Part shown: in pieces, positions 56,700 through 64,000 of the stretch
Layout: every line of letters begins with the position of its first letter
Numbering within the stretch: the stretch's first letter is position 1
Source of the DNA: Phocoena phocoena
Taxonomy: Eukaryota; Chordata; Mammalia; Artiodactyla; Phocoenidae
DNA length: 64,000 nt
Direction of reading: 5' to 3'
Assembly: GCF_963924675.1 (NCBI RefSeq)
Contig: NC_089228.1
Coordinates: 94,394,894-94,458,893 of the forward strand
The notes under the pieces: generated by a model
The model's database searches: none
Seen by the model: the letters and a program-made list of their open reading frames with translations, nothing else
What the model was told of the DNA's origin: nothing
Translations under genes and position numbers: made by a program

Positions 56700-58470
56700 T
56701 TTAAATAGTTTTTAAAAATTACTATTACGAAAATAGTACTGTATACAGAAAAATTTTAAAATACATACATAGGAAAAATAGAATAATAAAGGCTAGCCAT
56801 AATTTCATCACCCAAAATACTAGCTGTGAGCATCTTCCAGACTGTTTTCCATGCTTGTGTATACATTTCCTAATTTCTAAGATGCAAGTTTTTCAAAGTT
56901 CGGTATTTCTGAAATCAGATTGAATCTACGGGTACATATACCATGGCAGCGTTTCCTTTTGTCCTGAAAGGCTGTTACTAAGTTACAGTTGTTTCCTACA
57001 AATGATGACGTCTTAAATCCAAAGATATATGTGGATATCATATATTTGTAGAAAATATTATATCATACATACTATTCTTTTTTTTATTGAGGTATAATTG
57101 ACATAACATTATATTAGTTTCAGGTGTACAATGTAATGATTCAACACTGGTATGCATTGCAAAATGATCCCCGCAATGAATCCAGTTAACATGCATCACC
57201 ACACATAATTTTAAAATATTTTTTCCTTGTGATGAGAAATTTCAAGACCCACTCTCCTAGCTACTTTCAAATATGCAATACAGTGTTATTAACTGTAGTC
57301 ACCATGCTGTATTATATATCCATGACCTTCATTTTATAACTGGAAATCTGTACTTTTTGACTTTTTCACCCATGTCATGCACTCTACCCCCCTCTTTTTT
57401 CTTTCTTACTGTATTAAAGTATACATAACATAAAATCGATCATTTTAATCATTTTTAAGATTACAATTAAACGGCATTAAGAATATTCACAATAGGTAAC
57501 TATCACCACTACCTTCCTTCTGAACTTTTTCATCATCCCCAACAGAAACTCTCTCCTCATTAATCAATAACTCCCCATTCCCCCTCCTCCTAGCCCTGGA
57601 TAACCACTATTCTACCTTCTGTCTCTGTGAATTTGCTTACTCATCATATGAGTGGAAGCGTACAGTATTTGTCCTTTTGTGTCTGACATTTCATCTAGCA
57701 TAATATTTTCGAGGTTCTTCCATGTTGTAGCATGTATCAGACTTCCATTTATTTTTATGGCTGAATAATATACCACATTGAGTTTGTCTGGTGATGGACA
57801 CTTGCGTTGTTTCCACCTTTGGTCTATTGTGGATAATGCTGCTATGAACATTGGTATATAGTATCAATTTGAATCCTGTTTTCAGTTCTTTGAATTGAAT
57901 ACCTAGGTGTGGAATTGCTGGACCACATGATAATTCTGTTCAAGTTTTTAAGGAACTGCCAAACTCTTTTCTACAGTGGCTGCATCATTGTATATTCCCA
58001 CTAGTGATGCATAAGGGTTTTAGTTTTTCCACATTCTCGCCAATATTGTTGTTTCCTGTCATATATATATAATTTATAATAGCCATCCTAATGGGTATAA
58101 AGTGACTGTACATACTATTTTGAAATCTGCTTTTTCCTATTAATAATATATCCAGAACATGTTTCTATGTCAGTTAATATTCTTCTACAATCCATATCCA
58201 GTTGCCATTTTAATGGCTGTAGTTTTTCAGTTCTATGTAATCACATTTACACTTTTTTAAACAATCTGCCATTGTTGAATATTTAGGCTGTTCTCAGTTT
58301 TTTCCTACTATAAATGATGATGAAATGAATACTTCATGGCTAACTTTTTGCACACATTCTTAATTACTTCATTGGTATAAATTCCTAGATATGCTATTGT
58401 TAATTCGAAGACATGAATGTGTAAGACTTTTGAGTCACAATCCTAAATTGCCTCCACTTAGTTTTAAAAG
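56700..58470 (-). repeat. L1ME-type LINE fragment (old), split by a younger L1
   Basis: The outer parts, 56700-57076 (CATAATTTCATCACCC, CATCTTCCAGACTGTTTTCC) and 58109-58470 (CCATATCCAGTTGCC, TGTTGAATATTTAGGCTG), belong to one reversed old L1 of the kind also seen at 15795-16400. The younger element at 57077-58108 separates them. Confidence 0.7.
57077..58108 (-). repeat. 5'-truncated L1M inserted in an older L1
   Basis: A T-rich end with TTTATTGAGGTATAATTG at 57077 marks the 3' end of a reversed L1. The body then runs through the reversed 3' UTR into ORF2 C-terminal sequence and stops at 58108. The minus-strand frame 57612-57851 encodes part of the ORF2 C-terminus. The 11-bp duplication TACATACTATT lies at 57066-57076 and 58109-58119. 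Truncation at the 5' end is normal for LINE insertion. Confidence 0.88.
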
Positions 58471-59105
58471 GAAAAAACCAACAGCGTTTTCAGTGAAGAA
58501 CCACCCACACCACCACTGCCAACCCCAAAGATTTAACTGGAAAATATTTACACTTATGATGAAAAGAGGAAGTGGATATGAGGATCTGGTCAATGAAATA
58601 GAAGTTGTATCAGTCAGCTCTTTTGCCAGATGGCTTGACAATTCTGGAAGGATGAAATTCTTTACAATATTCATCTTGGGTCTGGGAATAAACTTTTTTC
58701 AAAGAGGTATGATTACTTTCTTTCTGATCCGATTTTCAGATTTCTCATCTACCATTCTTGCCTGGGGTGTAGTAGGAAAAAAAATAGAGTAAAAGTAGAC
58801 ACTCCACCAAAGGGTTCTTCTAGCAGTTACTTAAACTTGAAATTCTGAGCATCTGTGTGAAAGTTCTATAGAAGAGGAATAAAAAGAAGTTTTTGATTGG
58901 TAAGTCTAAATTAGTATAGATAACATGCTAAATCTACACCACAGAAATTCTCTGGGGATTTTCTTACCTCTGAAAAGTTGGATGATTTTACCAAAAGCAT
59001 TACATTTCACCCCTCAATGCTTGTTAGGGTAGATGCTGCAACAATGACCAGAGGGCAGATAGGTGAGCAGTCATCCTATAATTAGAATTACCTGCTCCAG
59101 CTAAG
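58471..59105. other. Unique sequence
   Basis: No repeat or gene was recognised. A 133-codon plus-strand frame at 58391-58792 begins inside the L1 fragment and has no domain. Confidence 0.5.
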
Positions 59106-59110
59106 TCACC

Positions 59111-59429
59111 TGTCCTAGTCTGTATGAGCTGCTATAACAGTACCATCGACTTCTACAGTTGTAGAGGCTGGGATGTCTAAGATTAAGGCACTGGTAGATT
59201 TGGTGTCTGGTGACAACCAGACATGGATGGCTGTCTTATCACTATAACCTCACATGATGGAAAGGACAGGGGAGGTCTCTGGGGTCTCTTTTACAAGGGC
59301 ACTAATCCCATTTATGAAGGTTCCACACTCCTGACCTAATCACCTCCCAAAGGCCCCACCTCCAAAGACCATCATGCCGGGAATTAGGTTTCAGCATATG
59401 AATTCTGGGGAAACACATTCAGTATGGCA
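59111..59429 (-). mobile_element. Solo MaLR-type LTR (MLT1-related)
   Basis: It starts TGTCCTAGTCTGTATGAGC and runs through GCACTAATCCCATTTATG, CACCTCCCAAAGGCCCCACC and GAATTAGGTTTCAGCATATG to CATTCAGTATGGCA. The exact 5-bp duplication TCACC lies at 59106-59110 and 59430-59434. Confidence 0.85.
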
Positions 59430-59472
59430 TCACCATATTAAAAACCATAGCCTAGCATCATGGTCCTTACAG

Positions 59473-59647
59473 CAGTGATTCTCAGACCTTGGTGTGCATC
59501 AGAATCACCAAGGGCTGTTAAAACACAGATTGCTAGGCTCCACCTCCAGAATTTCCAATTCAGTAGGTCTGGATGGGGCCTGAGAACCTGCATTTCTAAT
59601 CACTTCCAAGGTGCTGCTGGTTAAGAAACTAAGTGTGAAAAACACTG
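59473..59647 (+). mobile_element. hAT-Charlie-type miniature DNA transposon (MER5/MER20-like)
   Basis: It begins CAGTGATTCTCAGACC, contains CATCAGAATCACCAAGGG, AACACAGATTGCTAGGCTCC and CAATTCAGTAGGTCTGG, and ends TGAAAAACACTG as the inverted end. Flanking CCTTACAG (59465-59472) and CCTTCAG (59648-59654) look like a decayed 8-bp duplication, as expected of hAT elements. Confidence 0.85.
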
Positions 59648-60189
59648 CCTTCAGTGATGTTGCCTCTCACTCGCCTCCCTCCCGATAGCTTTGGATGGTC
59701 ATTTAGGTGAGTGATTAAGAGCAAGGAAGCTAAATGCTAGACAAAACAACTATATAGATTGTGGTAATCATGACAAAGAGCTACAACTGTTTTATTCATG
59801 GGGCATTTTTTCTCTAAGAGAATTATTGGAGTCTTTGTACTTAGAATTGGCATCAACAGACAACAGACTTCTCGTACGGAAACAGAGGTGTCAATCTGGA
59901 TCATATAGTAACTCTGATAATTAAATTTTTCACTGTGCTTACTTCAGTGGCTCTAGTGACTAAGGTATTTACGATGTGCATAAATTACACAGATGGAAGG
60001 CTCAAATCTTTCCAAAGACGTATCTTTTAGGTTCCCAAGTAAAATATTTAGTCCTTGAGGCCAGGATCTTATTTCCTGTCACTCCAGGGCACTTGGCTTC
60101 TAGTCAGTATGCAATACATGTTGTTGATCAGCTCAAGGTCAACCAGTCTACAAGAACCACCAGAGTATGAGACAAGAACATATTTAGGA
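59648..60189. other. Unique sequence with weak L2-like text
   Basis: A possible L2 end (CTTGAGGCCAGGATC) lies near 60053-60130. No gene was recognised. Confidence 0.45.
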
Positions 60190-60620
60190 AGGATGGGAGG
60201 TGTGGTCGACTCTGCCATGCCCTCGTGTGGTCCCTTCCACGTTGACTCTGGACTTGGCTATGTGAGTTGCTTTGGCCAATGGATGGAACAGCAACTAATA
60301 TGATGGAGCAGAGACTTGATCAGCACTGGTACATTGGGGCTTGTCCTCATGAAATGCTTCCTCTTCCACTCCATCCGCCAGGCTGTAAAGAAGCTTGGGC
60401 AGAATCACTGAATGATAAGTGACCCCACAGAGAAAGACCTCAGAGGACAGAGGACATCTAGGATGTCCCAGCCCCACTCCCAGGTGAACGCAGCCTCGTG
60501 AGTCACCTCAGCTACTGCACTTGGTGCTGAAGAACCACTCACCGATCCCGATCAACTGCAGACTTATAAGGCATGATGGGAGGTGGTTGGTACCAAGTAA
60601 TAGGTAGTTGAAGCAGGAGG
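60190..60620 (+). mobile_element. Ancient MaLR LTR (MLT1 group)
   Basis: GTGTGGTCGACTCTGCCATG, CCCTTCCACGTTGACTCTGG, GCTATGTGAGTTGCTTTGGC, CAATGGATGGAACAG and GACTTGATCAGCACTGG follow an old MLT1-type LTR. The right boundary is approximate. Confidence 0.65.
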
Positions 60621-61874
60621 ACTGCAAAAGCAATGTATTTTAAAATCTAAAAAATAATTCAATAATCATGTATGTGATTTCCCTTGGATCAGTTCGGCTT
60701 TTGTGATACTTGTACAGTTGTCCTTTGTTAAAATCTGGATGTCATGACAATTTCATTCATTTGTTTTTCCACTCAACTGTCTTTTGCTGACCTTCTATTA
60801 CAAACTAGGCTCCATGTGAACAGAGGAGACAGGGAGGGAGGGAGAGACAAGGAAGCCAAGAATCCCAGTGCAGGGTGGTAAGAGCCATGCAGGATGGTAC
60901 AGGGGAGCGTCGGGGAAGATGGAGAGGAAGAATGAAGCCGAGGCAACTTCCCGAGACAGGTGCTCCCAGAAGGAGAGCTGGTGCTGTCTCGTAACTTCTG
61001 TGGGACCCTGACTTGGGGTGATTGAATTCCAGGTATCTTTATGAAACTCAGGATAAAAAATTAAAATAAAACAACAACTTGGAGAGGTGGTTAAGATGGA
61101 GAGACGAGCTTTCATTATTCATGTAAAGGTTTCAAATATAGCTCTTCTCGAGATACGAGCAATCCTTCCTGGCTTCCTTAAAGCACAACCTGGATGCGTG
61201 GCCAAGAAACAGTTTCCTTCCGTCACTGAGACAGACTGTGGCACGTGATAACACAATGAACCCCACCCCCATGTGCCGAAAGTCAGAGCTCAGACTCACA
61301 CAGCCCGGCCCCTGCCCGTGACACTAATAGCTTGAGAATTACTAGGAGAAGAGCCTGGCATGTGCAGGAGCCACCGAAGAGGAACTGTCCCAGAAGAGAG
61401 GTGCTAACTAGGTGAAGACGTACGACTCTGAGCACCATTTCCTAATTCTAATGGAGGGAGAGTCTGGCATGGAGCCAGGAAACAGAAAAGGCATGAAAGG
61501 AAGAACTAATCTAGAGCTGGCAAAGTGAGTGTTTTCTGACTTATTTAAACACATAGATATAGAATTCAAACAGGGACGAGGGATCTGACTACCAGATGTA
61601 GCTGCTGAATGAGGCAGGACGTCAACAATGGAATCAGTGATGCCCAAGCAGAAAAGGAGACATTTTGACAGCAGGGAGGCCATTGAAGTAGCGATGCTTG
61701 GTGGACTGGGTGGGTTCACCTTACGCTCAAGATTTTATTTCCATGTAAATCTCTGGGAGGCAGAGGTGGAGGTTACTGGCTTGACCCCATGTTAAAGAAA
61801 AACCACAGTCCAGCCCTTTAAAGACGACTAGGGAAACAAGTCAAATAGACAGCGAATAGGCAGATGTAAGGACC
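60621..61874. other. Unique sequence
   Basis: No repeat or gene was recognised. Two 103-105-codon minus-strand frames lack domains. Confidence 0.5.
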
Positions 61875-62045
61875 TTCACTGAACACAGATGTATCGAGCG
61901 CCTGTGACGAGGCAGAGGCACTGTGCTGGAGCCCAGAGATGCACCGAGGAGCATGACTGACAGATTCCCTGTTCTTGGGGGACATCCATTCTAATTGCCA
62001 TTTAACGTGCCAGGTGCATGGAGCGCAAGGGAGGTCACAAAGTAG
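61875..62045 (-). repeat. L2 LINE 3' end
   Basis: GTATCGAGCGCCTGTGACG, GGCACTGTGCTGGAGCCC and CCTGTTCTTGGGGGACATCC match the reversed L2 3' end order. Confidence 0.7.
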
Positions 62046-63308
62046 CTGTGTTACAGCGGGAAGCTCAGAGAAAACCTGGCCTCTCAGCAGCTTGCTTGCT
62101 CCAGGACCTTAGGCAAACCTCTGAAACTCTCCCTTTCCCATCCATTGGTGGTAGCTTCTGGGGTCATGCTGAAGAGTCACTGAGCCAGTGTTAGGTGGTA
62201 ACAAGGCCCTGGAGAGGGGAGGAGAAGGGCTTGGAGCTTTTGATTCTGTCGGCCAACTGGGGTGTAGACCCCTGTGTGTGGTAGCTCTCGGGGGATATGG
62301 TTGCCCATGGATACAAATGTGGGAACTAGAAAGACAGGCAAAGCCAGCGGGAAAACTTAGAGGCAGAGAGAACACGTGTGCGTCCTTTGCCAGCATCGTT
62401 TCGCTCCTCCCTCAGTGTGATTTCATGATTCATGCTTCTCTGGCTGTGATGTCATGTGGTCTGTGATGTTTATCGCACTGCATTCCAGGGATGGCGGAGG
62501 GAGCCGTGTCCAATGTTAGAAAGCCCGGGAAAGCCTCCTCGGTGGAATTTTAACTCTTTCTGTAAACAGTGATCTAATGTGAGGAAGGCTCTGTCTGGCC
62601 AGGCGTCACAGCCCCTGTATCTCTTCTTTCTCTTCACCCCCTTCTCCCGCGCTCAGGCAAACTGTCTCGCCTTTATCTCACATATGGACTTTGCAAATAA
62701 GCGTGGGTGATTTGTGTGCTCAGCTAACTGGAGAGACCGTATGTCAGGAAAGCCAAGCACCCCAGCCAAGTCATGAGCCCCTGCAGGAGGGAGCTGCCGC
62801 CTCCTCTCGCGCTGTGAAACGTTATCCCAGCAGGAGGGATGGAGTCCAGGCAAGGCCAACAGACCAGCCAGGGAGCCCCTTCTTTCCCTCCCAGCTCCAG
62901 CTCCAGCTGTATGTTTTCCCTCTTGAGCAGTATAGGTCAGGTTCTCTCTCTTCTTTGTGTAAACCGAGCAAACTTTTGACTGTGGGAACTGCCCACTAGT
63001 TGTTTAGGGCTTTTCCCTCCTTCCCTTCACCTACTATCAAGGAGGCTGAATTTATAGGTGGGCAGCAACTCACAGAGGAATAGAAACCGCCCTTCTCATT
63101 GCTCAGGTGCCAACAAAAGAGCTAACCTTCCCCCCGGGAGCCCACAAGTGAGGGGTGAATTCCAGCTAGCGAGCCCCTTGGTGGGTGGTACTTGGGGATG
63201 GGAAAGGAAGGGTGAGTGGAAGAGTCATATGAGGGCGGATGGAGGGCGGGGGACAGGCAAGGCGTAAAATGTCCTGCCACATTTTGACTGAGAAGAACTA
63301 ACCAAGGT
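62046..63308. other. Unique sequence
   Basis: No repeat, gene or RNA signal was recognised over 1.26 kb. Confidence 0.5.
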
Positions 63309-63529
63309 CAGGGGTCAGCAGACTTTTTCTGTAAAGGGCCAGATAGTAAATAATTTGTTCTCTTTGTGGGCCATCCGGTCTCTGTCGCAACCATTCTGAG
63401 GTTGTAGGGCAAAACCGGCCACAGACAATTGGTAAACTAATGGGCGTGTCTGTGGCCCCAATAAAAGATGGTTCACAACAAGAGGCGGCAGCCGAGACTG
63501 GCCCGTGGGCTACAGTCTTCTGACCCTTG
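63309..63529 (+). mobile_element. hAT-type miniature DNA transposon
   Basis: The left end CAGGGGTCAGCAGAC and the right end GTCTTCTGACCCTTG are inverted repeats matching at 13 of 15 bases. The interior (TTTTTCTGTAAAGGGCCAG, ATAGTAAATAATTTG, CGGTCTCTGTCGCAACC, AACTAATGGGCGTG, CTGGCCCGTGGGCTACAG) is a widespread mammalian MITE. The name was not assigned. Confidence 0.85.
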
Positions 63530-64000
63530 GTCTGGAAGAAGACCCCTCCCATGTTTCTGTTTAGCCAGCTACATCCGGGAAGGGAGGCCAGTCTGCCTCT
63601 GTTATGTGGTTCTGCTTTCTCCACCGTGTTTCTTACCAACCCCGGGTGCTGAGCTTGGACAGGGAGAGCTCCTAAATGAAAGCCAGAGGGCTGGTGACTT
63701 CAGGGTTCAGGATTCTGTTGATAAATTCCCCGCCCTGTGCAGGCACAGGACAGGTAGCGACTGTAGGCGTGAAACTCAGCCAGGAGCAGTGTTAGGACCT
63801 TCCTTAAGCAGTTTGGTTTAGAAATGATAGAATTCTCCTATTTTTCCACCTCTTTTCCTGTTTCCAGGTCTCTTATAATCTGAATGTTGACATTCTGACT
63901 TCATCTTCTGTATTTCTTGGCTTTTCTGTGGTATCTTCTATCCGTTTATATATTCCTCTTTATATTTCAGGGAGAGGCTAATATTCTAGCTCATGGGTTC
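63530..64000. other. Unique sequence, repeat-like at the right edge
   Basis: The sequence is unique to about 63830. From there to the window end, text such as CTTCTGTATTTCTTGGC and GTATCTTCTATCC recalls the unassigned repeat at 24260-25085. This is weak. Confidence 0.35.

Overview
This is mammalian nuclear DNA with no recognisable protein-coding exon, RNA gene or complete processed pseudogene. The best guess at the organism is a cetacean (whale or dolphin). Thirteen tRNA-derived SINEs of the CHR type found in cetaceans, hippos and ruminants lie in the window. Several are close to each other in sequence, and twelve are bracketed by readable target-site duplications. No primate Alu, rodent B1/B2 or carnivore SINE, and no ruminant BovB/Bov-tA sequence, was seen. 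Family names here come from pattern recognition only; no search was run.

Layout. 0-1.5 kb is the 3' end of a fairly young L1 (ORF2 C-terminus and 3' UTR) carrying a SINE. 1.5-14 kb is ordinary intergenic or intronic DNA with MIR and L2 fragments, MaLR-type LTRs, a hAT miniature transposon and four SINEs. 14-34 kb adds L1M fragments, several LTRs and two copies of one LTR-like repeat in opposite orientations. 34-48 kb is mostly unique sequence with MIRs, an MLT1A-like LTR and three more SINEs. 48.3-54.5 kb is one ancient, near full-length L1M element on the + strand, decayed by stops and indels and interrupted by three SINEs. 54.7-64 kb holds an LTR nested in a MIR, a nested L1 pair, and further LTRs, hAT elements and unique sequence.

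Most of the window can be read as layered insertions: MIR and L2 oldest, then hAT and MaLR elements, then L1M, and the SINEs youngest. The non-repetitive intervals contain a few compact AT-rich blocks with clustered homeodomain-type cores and one RFX-like X-box that could be distal regulatory elements. That is inference only. No new biological system is supported by what can be read here.
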